64,000 nt of DNA from Clostridia bacterium (GTDB taxonomy: Bacteria; Bacillota; Clostridia; TANB77; CAG-508): the NCBI GenBank assembly GCA_900754285.1, contig CAAECB010000034.1, positions 1 through 64,000 on the forward strand, in the 5' to 3' direction. The notes below the pieces were generated by a model, which saw only the letters and a program-made list of their open reading frames with translations, was not told where the DNA came from and searched no databases. Positions 1-9,267 of this stretch are shown piece after piece. The translations under genes and the position numbers were made by a program. Positions within the stretch are counted from its first letter, which is position 1, and each line of letters starts with the position of its first letter.

Positions 1-120
1 ATTATAATACCCATAGTTTTGTGTCCACTTTTTAGGATTTTATCCTTTCAAACTGTGTCTATTTTATAGGTTCCATTCTTCTTAAAGTGTCCACTACTAT
101 GGGTACATTATACTTCAACA
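1..120. repeat. Repeat cluster resembling an insertion-sequence end
   Basis: Outer inverted repeats read TATAATACCCATAGT at the left and its near-complement ACTATGGGTACATTATA at the right (about 3-17 and 103-119). Between them GTGTCCAC-like units start at 21, 55 and 87, each followed by T-rich sequence and two of them by AGG. Repeated GTGTCCACTTTTTAGG units of this kind are found at the ends of some IS3-like elements, but no transposase gene is in the window. This is therefore only an inferred IS scar. Confidence 0.35.
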
Positions 121-475
121 CCTTTTTCATGTCCTTCTTTTATTCCTTCCTCGATACCTTTTTTATGTCCTTCCTTTAAGCCTTTGTCATATCCAGCAGC
201 CTCTGTTGCATTCTGATCTAATATGTACTTTTCTCTCATCTCTGCCAAATAACGTTCGTGTTCATCTTGACTAATCTCATCTAGAACTTTTTTGCCATCA
301 CGATTTCTTTGTTGGACATATCTATCACCTCTGGATTCTCTATAAATTTTATCCAAGAATCAAGCTCTTTATATCTTTTAGTCCCTTGATATTCCTTGAA
401 CTTTTCTATTTCAATTATATAGATTTCCATGACATCTGTCAAGATGATTTTGCACAATAAAACACTATTATGTTC
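108..475 (-). pseudogene. Rpn/PD-(D/E)XK nuclease-transposase family, C-terminal remnant, frameshifted
   Basis: Reading leftward from about 475, one frame encodes LTDVMEIYIIEIEKF and then WIKFIENPEVIDMSNKE, the typical C-terminal half of the Rpn (recombination-promoting nuclease, formerly transposase_31) family. That frame stops just after an A-run at 288-293. The other frame continues with LDEISQDEHERYLAEMRE and ends in a charged tail with repeated GI/H-K-EG units. One missing A in the six-base run explains the break. The N-terminal catalytic half is absent. It sits next to IS-like repeats, so it is most likely a decayed mobile gene. A sequencing error in the homopolymer is possible, but the missing N-terminus still makes it a fragment. 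Confidence 0.7.
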
Positions 476-572
476 TCAGAATTTTTCTATTATATTTTCT
501 TATTGAAATATTGGCAGAAACGCCTCGAATCAAGCTTTTTTGAATTTTAAAATATATATTCATCCATACTTT

Positions 573-1394
573 CTATATTTCAGCAAAACATATAGTTTCA
601 AAAAAATCTAAAATATTATTTACTACATCATTTATTGGTAATTCTAACCAATTATTTTTTGCCGTATTCAAATTTTTTAAATAATTTTTGTTATGTAATA
701 TTCTATTTAGTCTTTTGAATATATCATTTATATTTTTTTCACTCATTTCATTATCTTCAAATATTAATATATTAAAGCACTTTTGTAATTTGTCTTTATC
801 TAAATTTTCATTATTAATTAAATAATAGAAATCAAAAATATCTTTATATCTTGTTGAAAGAAATCCAAATTTTAATAATGATTTTAACTTTTCAGTAAAT
901 ATCTGTTCCTTGGAATTTATTAGTAAAGTAACATTTTCATTAATATTATTTAAATCAAAACAATATTCATCTTGCTCAATATCAAAATTTTTATGTACTC
1001 CTATATCTAATTTTGTTTCAATTTTATAACCTTTTTTATCTTTAAGTAAAATATAAACTCTTTTTCCATTATAATCCTGATGGCTTAACTCTTCTATTTC
1101 CCCAACAATCTTTATACTTATATCTGTCTTGGAATAATTCAATTTTTCTATAAAAGCTTTTATAGATTTGTCATCTAATGAATATTTTATAAAATCAAAA
1201 TCTAAATCCATAGTTGCTCGCCTGCTATCTCTTGAAATATTGTGCATAACTACACCTCCTTTTATAGTTATATTTCTGTTTAATGAACTTTTAGATATTT
1301 TAGCTAAAAGTATATCTTGACATACCTTTGCCGAAGCATCTAAAGGTTCATATCCATCATTAATATAATTTTGTCTCATTTCTCTTAAATCCAT
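573..1394 (-). CDS. AbiEii-like nucleotidyltransferase toxin (type IV toxin-antitoxin)
   Basis: This 273-residue protein carries the AbiEii/AbiGii nucleotidyltransferase signature: a KGG motif at residues 45-47, followed by an RRATMDLDFDF stretch near residues 58-68 that holds the metal-binding acidic residues. AbiEii-family toxins transfer nucleotides to tRNA acceptor ends or other targets and give abortive infection against phage. The start codon overlaps the stop of the upstream gene by one base (TAATG), which is typical of translational coupling between antitoxin and toxin. The family assignment rests on motif and gene order; the exact substrate cannot be read from the sequence. It lies next to other accessory genes. 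Confidence 0.82.
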   Translation of the reverse strand: MDLREMRQNYINDGYEPLDASAKVCQDILLAKISKSSLNRNITIKGGVVMHNISRDSRRATMDLDFDFIKYSLDDKSIKAFIEKLNYSKTDISIKIVGEIEELSHQDYNGKRVYILLKDKKGYKIETKLDIGVHKNFDIEQDEYCFDLNNINENVTLLINSKEQIFTEKLKSLLKFGFLSTRYKDIFDFYYLINNENLDKDKLQKCFNILIFEDNEMSEKNINDIFKRLNRILHNKNYLKNLNTAKNNWLELPINDVVNNILDFFETICFAEI

Positions 1395-1945
1395 TAAAAC
1401 ACCTCTCTTTGTAAAACGTCGTATATATGTTCTTCATATGGAAATATCTCTATATATTCTTCGATTTTACTCATATTTAAATCATTAATTTTTTTTCTAT
1501 AGTTAGAAATTATTTCCTTATAATAATCGAACGCCATTTGATTTTTATTTCTTATTAGTTCTATTAACATCCTCTCTTTATCATAAATATTTATAGTTGC
1601 ACTTTCAACAACTAGTTGCATTTTTCCTATCTCAAATAATTTTTCCGAAGTAAATACCTGTATTATTTTATTATCTTTTATTCTTAATGCATTTCTTTTG
1701 GTCGCTAAAGTGATTTTACTAGGAATAACATCTGTTAAGTTATGAAAGTAAAAAGCACTATCCATCGTAAAGATAGAATTTGGATATTTTTTCGATATTC
1801 TTTCTAAATAGTTAATATTTTTTGTATCAGAATATAGATTTTTTTCAATTTTATATATTTCATTATTTTCTATTGCTTTATTTATTTGATAATCTGATTT
1901 GTATTTTTCTTTCAACTCTTTATGATTATATATCATTTCTCTCAC
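1394..1945 (-). CDS. AbiEi-like antitoxin / transcriptional regulator
   Basis: This 183-residue protein precedes the AbiEii-like toxin. Its length, N-terminal helix-rich region and central stretch YPNSIFTMDSAFYFHNLTD resemble the AbiEi antitoxin family, where an N-terminal winged helix binds the operon's own promoter and the C-terminal domain gives antitoxicity. The first in-frame codon is GTG at 1945, with an ATG three codons later at 1936. A promoter whose -10 box ends only nine bases upstream suggests a leaderless or nearly leaderless message. The inverted repeat around the -35 box would be the expected autoregulatory site. The call rests on synteny plus a weak sequence signature. Confidence 0.72.
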   Translation of the reverse strand: MREMIYNHKELKEKYKSDYQINKAIENNEIYKIEKNLYSDTKNINYLERISKKYPNSIFTMDSAFYFHNLTDVIPSKITLATKRNALRIKDNKIIQVFTSEKLFEIGKMQLVVESATINIYDKERMLIELIRNKNQMAFDYYKEIISNYRKKINDLNMSKIEEYIEIFPYEEHIYDVLQREVF

Positions 1946-1953
1946 CCATTTAT

Positions 1954-1995
1954 ATTTTAAACTAATAACTCACACTTGTCAACCATCTGTGAGTT
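1954..1995 (-). promoter_or_regulatory. Promoter and inverted-repeat operator of the AbiE-like operon
   Basis: On the minus strand TTGACA (1982-1977) and TAAAAT (1959-1954) are separated by exactly 17 bases. An 8-bp inverted repeat, AACTCACA (1967-1974) and TGTGAGTT (1988-1995), brackets the -35 box. AbiEi proteins are known to repress their own promoters by binding inverted repeats, so this is a good operator candidate. Confidence 0.68.
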
Positions 1996-2027
1996 TTCAG
2001 TTTAATTTTTCTTATGTTCATATATTC

Positions 2028-2072
2028 AAAAAAAGCAAATCAAATTCTAAAACAGAAACGATTCGCTTTTTT
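2028..2072 (-). terminator. Probable terminator downstream of rsmA
   Basis: AAAAAAGC-AATC and GATT-GCTTTTTT pair across a loop of about 20 bases with one mismatch, flanked by A and T runs on both sides. It can act downstream of rsmA on the minus strand. Confidence 0.55.
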
Positions 2073-2159
2073 ATCATATTATATATCAAATTATTTTTTT
2101 GTAATATATTTTGCAATTTTCAATTAATGTATGGCTATTTGTTGCTTCTTTTATCAAAT

Positions 2160-3014
2160 TCAAACTAAATCCGCAATTCTTGCAAAATCCTCCAAAGTTA
2201 ATTCTTCTGGTCTAACATTTTCTTTTAGATTAACTTCTTTTAAAATTTTACTTCCATGTTCTTTACTATTAAAAATATTAGTATTAACTAATGAATTTAG
2301 CAAAGTTTTTCTTCTTTGAGTAAAAGCACATTTTATAATCTGAAACATTTTTTTATCATCACCAACAAACACTGGTGGATCTTTTCTAATTTTAAATTGA
2401 ATAACTTCAGATGTAACTTCAGGAGCTGGTATAAAACTTTGTGGCAATACTTCCAAAACCTCTTCCGCTTCTGCATAATAATAAACTCCATATGTAATAG
2501 CACCTGATTTTTTAGTACCTGGCAAAGCAGTTAATCTATCTGCAACTTCCTTTTGTACCATTACAGTAATCGTTTTTAAATCCAACTTTTCTTCTAATAA
2601 TTTCATTATTATAGGTGTTGTTATATAATATGGTAAATTTGCTACAATTTTTGCCTCTTTCATATTTTGATTTTCTTTTTCTCTTTTTATTATTGATTTT
2701 AAATCAACCTTCAAAATATCATCATGTATTATTTCAAAATTATCATACAAAGAAAATCTTTCATTTAAAATTTTTACCATTCTAGTATCTAGCTCAATAC
2801 ATATAACTTTTCCTGCTCTCTCTAATAATTCTTTTGTCAATGTTCCAAGCCCTGGCCCTATTTCTATAACCAAATCACTTTTAGTTACTTCACTTTTTTC
2901 TATTATTCTATTAACTGCATCATCACTAATCAAAAAATTTTGTCCTAATTTTTTATCTGCTTTTATATTATATTTATTTAATATAAATCTTGTTTCTTCT
3001 AATATAGTTGGCAT
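2160..3014 (-). CDS. rsmA: 16S rRNA (adenine1518-N6/adenine1519-N6)-dimethyltransferase
   Basis: RsmA (KsgA) dimethylates two adjacent adenosines in the 3' terminal helix of 16S rRNA during 30S maturation. The protein has the family's N-terminal KKLGQNFL motif, the SAM-binding VIEIGPGLGTLT near residues 49-60, and the catalytic NLPYYI motif near residue 127. The length of about 284 residues is normal. I chose the ATG at 3014 rather than upstream codons because AAAGGA lies at a proper distance before it. It is the last gene of a minus-strand run that also contains the YraN-like nuclease and dprA. Confidence 0.95.
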   Translation of the reverse strand: MPTILEETRFILNKYNIKADKKLGQNFLISDDAVNRIIEKSEVTKSDLVIEIGPGLGTLTKELLERAGKVICIELDTRMVKILNERFSLYDNFEIIHDDILKVDLKSIIKREKENQNMKEAKIVANLPYYITTPIIMKLLEEKLDLKTITVMVQKEVADRLTALPGTKKSGAITYGVYYYAEAEEVLEVLPQSFIPAPEVTSEVIQFKIRKDPPVFVGDDKKMFQIIKCAFTQRRKTLLNSLVNTNIFNSKEHGSKILKEVNLKENVRPEELTLEDFARIADLV

Positions 3015-3080
3015 AAAACACATTCCTTTCATAATTTAAAACCTTAATTTTTAGCATATTATACCATATTATAAGCATTT

Positions 3081-3440
3081 TTACAATATTTGTTTTATAT
3101 GATTAATTCTAATTTTGCCGTTTTTTATATATACTTCTATAACATCAAATCTAATATATTTTCTATTTTGATTACTTTTATAAATATAATATTGAGCAGC
3201 TTGATACATATGTTTTTGTTTAAAATATGTAACCGCTTCTGCTGGTTTACCAAAATTTTCATTACATCTTGTCTTTACCTCTATAAAAACAAATTCTACT
3301 CCATCTTTAGCAACTATATCAATTTCACCTCTATTAGTATAAAAATTAGTAGTAATAATTTTATATCTTTGTTTTCTTAGATATTTTACAGCCAATTTTT
3401 CTCCTATCTTACCTATTCTACAATTGTTTTTCAAATTCAT
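3081..3440 (-). CDS. YraN/UPF0102 family endonuclease-like protein
   Basis: This 119-residue protein matches the UPF0102 (YraN) family: an N-terminal IGKIGEKLAVKYL segment, the restriction-like GEIDIVAKD core and VFIEVKTR. The acidic residues and lysine form the E-x-D...E-x-K active-site pattern of Holliday-junction-resolvase-like nucleases. The biological role of the family is poorly defined. In many Firmicutes it lies close to rnhB, dprA and comM homologues, as it does here beside dprA and comM. Length is normal and the frame is intact. Confidence 0.9.
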   Translation of the reverse strand: MNLKNNCRIGKIGEKLAVKYLRKQRYKIITTNFYTNRGEIDIVAKDGVEFVFIEVKTRCNENFGKPAEAVTYFKQKHMYQAAQYYIYKSNQNRKYIRFDVIEVYIKNGKIRINHIKQIL

Positions 3441-3467
3441 TTTTCCATCCTCATTTTTAACAAAAAC

Positions 3468-4391
3468 CTATTTTTTAGCTTTAATATATTTTTTACCTGG
3501 TAACTCAATTATTTTATCTTCCAAAGTCAACATTGTTATTTCATAATTTACATCCTGAATATTCATTTTTGCACATTCCATAAGTCCATCTACATCTATA
3601 GGCTTTTCTCCTATATATTTATATATTTTATAATCAACTTTTTCTTCATTTATTTTACCAAATTTTTTATAAAATTGTTCTTCTATGTCATATTCAAATT
3701 TTGTTTTAATTTCTTTTTGAATACATTTTACATTTTTAATTTTTTCTATAATATCAAATTCATTTGTTACAACATATCCTCCATTTTTCAAAAGTAAATT
3801 TGGTGCATATCCTTTTTTACTATCTAAATTACTTGGTATACAAAACACTGGTAAATCAAGTTTTTTTGCAATTTTGGCTGTATTTCTAGTACCACTTCTA
3901 TAATCACCTTCTACTACAAGAAGCCCTTTACTCAAACCTGCTACAATTCTATTTCTTTCAGTAAATTTACTACTATCAGCTTCAATTTCTTGAGAATATT
4001 CTGTTATTACTAAGCCTCCATTATCTATAATTACTCTACACAATTTCTTATTTTCTTTTGGATATATATTTTTTAATCCACAAGGTAGCACAGCTATTGT
4101 TTTTCCTTTTTCTATGATTGCACCAATATGAGAATAACTATCTATTCCATTTGCTAATCCACTAACAATAGTTACCCCTTTTTTACTTAACTTTTTAGAA
4201 AAATTTAATGCCATATTTTTTCCATACTCTGTATTTCTTCTTGTTCCAACAATTGCAACTCTAAAAACATTATTTTTTAACAAATCTATATTTCCAGCAG
4301 TATAAATTTTTTTAGGTGGATCTTTTAGTCTTTTCAGTTCAATTGGATATTCTTTATCTTCCAAATATATTACTTTTTCATTTTTCATCAT
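3468..4391 (-). CDS. dprA: DNA-processing protein DprA (first paralogue)
   Basis: DprA binds incoming single-stranded DNA during natural transformation and loads RecA. The Rossmann-like core is clear: VAIVGTRRNTEYG, IVSGLANGIDSYSHIGA, AVLPCGLKNIYPKEN and FTERNRIVAGLSKG. The 307-residue protein lacks the N-terminal SAM domain present in the second copy at 40797-41783. A C-terminal segment (about residues 245-300) looks like the winged-helix DML1-like domain. Two start ATGs are adjacent (4391 and 4388); the second has better spacing to AAAGGA. It lies downstream of comM, which is common for competence genes. Confidence 0.92.
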   Translation of the reverse strand: MMKNEKVIYLEDKEYPIELKRLKDPPKKIYTAGNIDLLKNNVFRVAIVGTRRNTEYGKNMALNFSKKLSKKGVTIVSGLANGIDSYSHIGAIIEKGKTIAVLPCGLKNIYPKENKKLCRVIIDNGGLVITEYSQEIEADSSKFTERNRIVAGLSKGLLVVEGDYRSGTRNTAKIAKKLDLPVFCIPSNLDSKKGYAPNLLLKNGGYVVTNEFDIIEKIKNVKCIQKEIKTKFEYDIEEQFYKKFGKINEEKVDYKIYKYIGEKPIDVDGLMECAKMNIQDVNYEITMLTLEDKIIELPGKKYIKAKK

Positions 4392-4455
4392 ACCATCCTT
4401 TCTAAAATTTTAGCATAATATTCAATTTATAATAAACACTTATAGTACATTACAA

Positions 4456-5974
4456 CTAATTTACAAATCTATACTGAATTGCTTCTGCCACATTTTGTGC
4501 TGTAATATTTTCATTTTCTTCTAAATCTGCAATTGTCCTAGCCACTTTAAGTATTCTAGTATATGTTCTAGCTGTTAATCCATAATTTGTAAAAGCCTTT
4601 TCCATAATCATTTTTCCTGTATTATCCAATTTGCAAAATTCTTCTATTAATTTTGGAGTTAGTTCACTATTATACAAAATATTTAAACCTTTATATCTAT
4701 CTCTTTGAATCTTTATTGCCTTTTCTACTCTAGCCTTTATATCCTTAGATTTTTCAGCTTTTTGCTTTAATTCTAAACTTTCATACTCAATAGGTTTAAC
4801 ATTTACATTTATATCAATTCTATCTAACAAAGGTCCACTTAATTTTGACAAATAATTTCTTATAGCTGTAGGAGTACATGTACACTCTCTTATACCACTA
4901 CCATAATATCCACAAGGGCATGGATTCATACTAGCAATTAACATAAAATTGCATGGATAAGTCAAACTTGCCCACAATCTAGAAATTGTTATCTCTTTAT
5001 CCTCTAAAGGACCTCTAAGTGTTTCTAAAGTTTCTTTTCTAAATTCAAGTATTTCATCCAAATACAAAACTCCATAATGTGCTAAACTTATTTCACCGTG
5101 GCTTTGGTATTCTTCCACCACCAACCATTGATGTTGTTGATATTGTATGATGCGGAGTTCTAAATGGCCTTGTTGTTATAATTCCTTTTTCACTTTTTAA
5201 TATTCCAGCTATACTATGAATTTTAGTTATCTCTAATGCCTCTTCAAAGCTCAAATCTGGTAAAATAGTTGGTAATCTTTTAGCAAGCATTGTTTTACCT
5301 CCACCTGGACTTCCTGTAAGTAAACAATTATGCCATCCAGCAGCTACAATTTCTAATGCTCTTTTGGCATTTTCTTGTCCTTTTACATCAGCAAAATCTA
5401 TATCAAATAATTTGGAAATATTATTATCAAAATTTATATTTGAATCCACAACTTCTATCTGTTTATTTTGATTTATATATTCAATAACTTCTACAAGTGT
5501 CTTTACTGGCAATATTTGCAGCCCTCCAATAATTGTTGCTTCTTTTTCATTTTCCTTTGGCACAAAAATCTTTTTTATTCCACATTTTTTTGCTTCTATA
5601 CATATAGGCAAAATCCCAGGTATTTTGTTTATCTTTCCATCTAAAGCCAATTCTCCTATAAATATTGTTGATTTTTCATCAAACTTACTTATTGCTCCAA
5701 CTGCAGATAATATTCCTACAGCAATTGGCAAATCATATCCACTTCCTTCTTTTTTTATATCTGATGGTGCCAAATTTATTAATATTTTTCTACTATTTAA
5801 TTGAACACCAGAATTTTTTATTGCTGATTTTATTCTTTCTTTAGACTCTTTTACAGTAACATCTGGCAACCCCACTATTTCAAAGTTTGGAAGTCCTCCT
5901 GATATATCTGTTTGAACCTCAACCAATTTTCCATCTAATCCCATAAGTGAAATTGTTTGTATTATTGATAACAT
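4456..5974 (-). CDS. comM: ComM/YifB family Mg-chelatase-like AAA+ ATPase, read through a +1 frame jump
   Basis: YifB/ComM proteins are AAA+ helicases; ComM promotes branch migration in natural transformation. The first frame (5974 to 5093) holds the N-terminal Lon-like domain and Walker A (GSPGGGKTMLAKRLP), and runs to VGGGRIPKP, where a CGG codon is followed at once by TGA. The second frame resumes with GEISLAHYGVLYLDEILEF (Walker B) and runs to the normal C-terminus. Omitting one C at 5098 (plus-strand g) gives a seamless 505-residue protein, the usual family length, with PKPGEISLAH restored. No other defect is visible. I infer a functional gene decoded with a +1 shift. Alternatives are a recent one-base pseudogene or a sequence error. 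Confidence 0.85.
5096..5098 (-). other. Putative +1 recoding site CCA-C-GGT (comM)
   Basis: Frame 0 reads CCA CGG TGA and terminates. Skipping the C gives CCA GGT GAA (Pro-Gly-Glu), the conserved YifB sequence. It is one of four sites in the window with the same NNN-C-GGN arrangement. Confidence 0.7.
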
Positions 5975-6001
5975 TTTTTGCCTCCTTTTTTCATAAAATT
6001 A

Positions 6002-6030
6002 TTGATTTTTAAGGTGTTTTATTATACAAT
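6002..6030 (+). promoter_or_regulatory. Probable promoter of the PASTA PBP gene
   Basis: TTGATT (6002-6007) and TACAAT (6025-6030) are spaced by 17 bases, giving a 5' leader of about 95 bases before the ATG at 6134. Confidence 0.5.
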
Positions 6031-6133
6031 ATTTTTACACAAATTATTAACCCAATCAAAAGTGGAACGCAATTAACACTACTAAATTTTTACTTTACTA
6101 TACTGCATTCCATAGAAAGGACTTAGATAAAAT

Positions 6134-8392
6134 ATGAAAAAAAATACAAGTAGAAAAGATAAAAAAGTTTTAAATATAAATAATGAATTCACTTCACAAA
6201 ATTTTATACATACTAAAAAATTAAAAGTAATATTTCTAGTTTCAATTATTATTTTTGTTTTATTAGTTTCAAGACTTGCTGTAATCCAATTTGTTGATGG
6301 TACATATTTAAAAGAAAAAGCTTACTCACAACAAACAATTAACCAAATTATTAGCCCTAAACGTGGAAATATATATGATTCAACTGGAAAAGTTTTAGCA
6401 AGTAGTGTAGCAGTTGACACTATAACAATTAATCCTCAAAAAATAGTTGATGCTAATGATGATAGCAAAACTAACGAACTTAAAGAAAAGGTAGCAAAAG
6501 GACTATCAGAAATATTTGAATTAGACTACAACGAAACATTAGAAAAAGTAAAAAGCAATTCACAAGTTGAAACAATTGCTAAAAAAATAGACCAATCTAA
6601 AGTTGAAACTCTTCAAAAATGGATGAAAGAAAATAAAATATCTGTTGGAATAAACATTGATGAAGATTCAAAACGTTATTACCCTTATGACACAGTTCTA
6701 TCTAACGTATTAGGTTTTTGTGGAACAGACAATTCTGGAATAGTTGGACTAGAATCTACATACAATTCTGTTTTACAAGGTACTCCAGGAAAAATTGTAA
6801 GTTCAAAAGGTAGTGACCAAGAAGAAATTCCAAATGCAGAAGAAACTTATATTTCTGCTGAAAACGGTAGTGACCTAACATTAACTATAGATTATAATAT
6901 TCAAACAATTGTAGAAGAATATCTTTCTCAAGCTTGTGTCAACTTAAATGCCAAAGGTGGCGGTACTTGTATTGCAATGAATCCTAAAACAGGAAAAATT
7001 TTAGCAATGGCAGACTATCCGAACTACAATCTAAATACACCATTTACTCCAAATGAATCACTTTCCTCTACATATGATTCACTTTCTACAGAAGAAAAAG
7101 GAAATGCTTTACATTCAATGTGGAGAAACAAATGTGTAGCAGATTTATATGAACCTGGTTCTGTATTCAAATTAATAACCGCATCAGTCGCATTAGAAGA
7201 GCACATTACAACACCAGATATTAGTGGGGATTTTAACTGTAAAGGATATGAACAAGTTGCAGATAAAAAAATCAGTTGTTGGAGTACTACTCCACATGGT
7301 TCTTTATCACTAAGACAAGCTCTAGAAAAATCTTGTAACCCTGCATTAATGCAATTAGGTAAAAGAATTGGTGTTTCTACATTATATAATTATTATAGAG
7401 CTTATGGATTATTTGAAACAACAGGCAGCAATTTATATGGAGAATCTAATTCCCTATTTACTAAAGAATCTAGTGTAGCAGATGTTGAGCTTGCTACCAT
7501 GTCTTTTGGGCAAAGGCTTAATATCACCCCTTTGCAGATGATTACAGCAATATCTGCAATTGCTAATGATGGTATCTTAATGAAACCAATGATTGTTGAT
7601 AAAATTACTAATGCAGATACAGGTGCTGTTACTACTGTAGAACCAACTCAAGTTCGCCAAGTTCTTTCTAAAGAAACAGCAAGTACTATGAAAGATTTAA
7701 TGAAATCTGTAGTTGTAGATGGTACTGGTTACCGTGGTGCTGTTACAGGATACTCTGTAGGTGGAAAAACTGGTACTTCTGAACCTCCAGATGGAAAAGA
7801 AAGTGAAGGTTATGTTGCATCATTTGCTGCAATATCACCTGTAGAAGATACTCAAATCGTTTTACTTGTATGCTTCTATGGATTAAATAAGGGACAACAA
7901 GGTGGACAAGTTGCTGCTCCAGTTGCTTCACAAATGTTGACAAAAATCTTACCATATATGGGTGTTCCTTCTGACACAACAGATACAGGTTCATCTGATT
8001 TAACACAAATCTCTGATGTAAGAAACAAAACATTTACAGAAGCAGAAAAAGTACTAACTGCTGCTGGATTTAAAGTAAAATCTGTAACTAGTCAAAATAA
8101 AAATACAACCACCGTTTCTGACCAAGTTCCTAAACCTGGTGTATCTTTATCCAAAAATTCTATAGTTATGCTTTATGATAATACAACAACAGCAAGAACT
8201 TCAGTTACAGTTCCTGACTTAAATTTAAAAACTTCTGCACAAGCTATAAGTGCATTACACAATTTAAATTTAAATGTTTCTATTGATGGTTCTGGTACTG
8301 TTGTCTCACAAGATCCTCCAGCAAATTCTAAAGTTGAAGAAGGTACTGTTATAAAAATAACACTTAAAAACGGAAGTAAATCAGCACATTAA
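6134..8392 (+). CDS. Class B penicillin-binding protein with two PASTA domains (SpoVD/PBP2B/FtsI-like transpeptidase)
   Basis: This 752-residue membrane-anchored transpeptidase cross-links peptidoglycan during division or spore cortex formation. One transmembrane helix lies at about residues 34-54 (KVIFLVSIIIFVLLVSRL), followed by the dimerisation domain (KRGNIYD). The transpeptidase motifs are SVFK near 342 (catalytic Ser), SCN near 400 and KTGT near 544. Two PASTA repeats occupy roughly 620-690 and 690-747; the second starts VTVPDLN. Two PASTA units fit PBP2B- or SpoVD-type enzymes. Sequence alone does not separate cell division from sporulation. It stands alone on the plus strand with its own promoter and a strong terminator. 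A ribosome site AGAAAGGA lies 12 bases before the ATG. Confidence 0.93.
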   Translation: MKKNTSRKDKKVLNINNEFTSQNFIHTKKLKVIFLVSIIIFVLLVSRLAVIQFVDGTYLKEKAYSQQTINQIISPKRGNIYDSTGKVLASSVAVDTITINPQKIVDANDDSKTNELKEKVAKGLSEIFELDYNETLEKVKSNSQVETIAKKIDQSKVETLQKWMKENKISVGINIDEDSKRYYPYDTVLSNVLGFCGTDNSGIVGLESTYNSVLQGTPGKIVSSKGSDQEEIPNAEETYISAENGSDLTLTIDYNIQTIVEEYLSQACVNLNAKGGGTCIAMNPKTGKILAMADYPNYNLNTPFTPNESLSSTYDSLSTEEKGNALHSMWRNKCVADLYEPGSVFKLITASVALEEHITTPDISGDFNCKGYEQVADKKISCWSTTPHGSLSLRQALEKSCNPALMQLGKRIGVSTLYNYYRAYGLFETTGSNLYGESNSLFTKESSVADVELATMSFGQRLNITPLQMITAISAIANDGILMKPMIVDKITNADTGAVTTVEPTQVRQVLSKETASTMKDLMKSVVVDGTGYRGAVTGYSVGGKTGTSEPPDGKESEGYVASFAAISPVEDTQIVLLVCFYGLNKGQQGGQVAAPVASQMLTKILPYMGVPSDTTDTGSSDLTQISDVRNKTFTEAEKVLTAAGFKVKSVTSQNKNTTTVSDQVPKPGVSLSKNSIVMLYDNTTTARTSVTVPDLNLKTSAQAISALHNLNLNVSIDGSGTVVSQDPPANSKVEEGTVIKITLKNGSKSAH

Positions 8393-8424
8393 AACCATTT
8401 TACAGATTCTATATTTTTACCTTT

Positions 8425-8466
8425 AGGAAATTGCACTAAAAATGCAATTTCCTACTTTTTTTCTTT
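8425..8466 (+). terminator. Rho-independent terminator of the PBP gene
   Basis: AGGAAATTGCA pairs perfectly with TGCAATTTCCT across a seven-base loop and is followed by a T-rich tract. Confidence 0.85.
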
Positions 8467-8485
8467 TCTTTTTTATTCTTTTTTT

Positions 8486-9124
8486 TCATTCTATTTTTTC
8501 TTTTTTCCAATATTCTTTCACTAGTTCATCTAAATATTTTATATAAATATTTTCCTCTTTTATCTTTTCCATTGTACTTATATCTACACCTTTAAAAAAC
8601 GCAATCCATTGCTCTTTTTTTGACATTTCATTTTCATTATTCACTTTAAATTTGGGTAATTCTAAGATATGAGTTTCCGCTCTTTCTTCACTAAAATCTA
8701 TTGATTTAAATTTATTTAAAATTTCTTTTCTATGATATTCTAAATTTTGATAATACGTAAAATCCAAAATATTGATAGTAATCGTCTTTGCAGTATTCCT
8801 ATGGTCTTCATAATAAATTTGATTTGTATGAACAAATAAATAGTATAAAGCTATTTTTTTCTGAATATGTTTTCCATCTATAAACTGTATTCCTATATTA
8901 AATTCTTCTTCATTTTTAGTAGTCACTCTAACATCTACTACTCCCATTTTATGATATGCCGGAATATATTTTTCAAGAGTATCGATATAAGTGTTCATCT
9001 TTATTTTTTGTATATCTATATTTAATATACTCTGTATAAAATCTTTTAAGATATTTGTATAATTTTCATTAGATAAAACCTTTTTTAAAACATAATTTCT
9101 ATTACAAATTAAATCTTGATTCAT
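8486..9124 (-). CDS. Rpn family PD-(D/E)XK nuclease-like protein
   Basis: The protein (about 212 residues from this start) has the layout of Rpn/transposase_31 proteins. The N-terminus NRNYVLKKVLSNENYTNILK corresponds to the family's FVFKKLFG..K.ILISFL segment. A central MGVVDVRVTTKNEEEFNIGIQ carries the D...E-x-Q type nuclease core. Later come ILDFTYY, HILELPKF and a C-terminal W-x-F-hh segment. Family members promote RecA-independent recombination in Escherichia coli. I prefer ATG 9124 because a TTGACA/TATACT promoter lies at 9239-9267, inside the longer upstream open frame. AAAGGAGG precedes the ATG, though 17 bases away. It is intact, unlike the remnant at 108-475. Confidence 0.75.
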   Translation of the reverse strand: MNQDLICNRNYVLKKVLSNENYTNILKDFIQSILNIDIQKIKMNTYIDTLEKYIPAYHKMGVVDVRVTTKNEEEFNIGIQFIDGKHIQKKIALYYLFVHTNQIYYEDHRNTAKTITINILDFTYYQNLEYHRKEILNKFKSIDFSEERAETHILELPKFKVNNENEMSKKEQWIAFFKGVDISTMEKIKEENIYIKYLDELVKEYWKKEKIE

Positions 9125-9238
9125 TATTTTATAATTCCATTCCTCCTTTCGTACTATAAAATATTTTCTTCTGTTTTTATGGGAAATTTTAGATATAAAA
9201 AATTGAAATAAAATTTTTGAATTATAATTCTTAAATCC

Positions 9239-9267
9239 AGTATACTTACTTTTATATTCTTTGTCAA
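9239..9267 (-). promoter_or_regulatory. Promoter of the Rpn-family gene
   Basis: On the minus strand TTGACA (9267-9262) and TATACT (9244-9239) are separated by exactly 17 bases. Transcription would start near 9232, about 108 bases before the ATG at 9124. Confidence 0.7.

Noticed and set aside
288..293. Rpn frameshift as recoding
   Set aside because: It lies in an A-run, the gene also lacks its N-terminal half, and no CGG is present.
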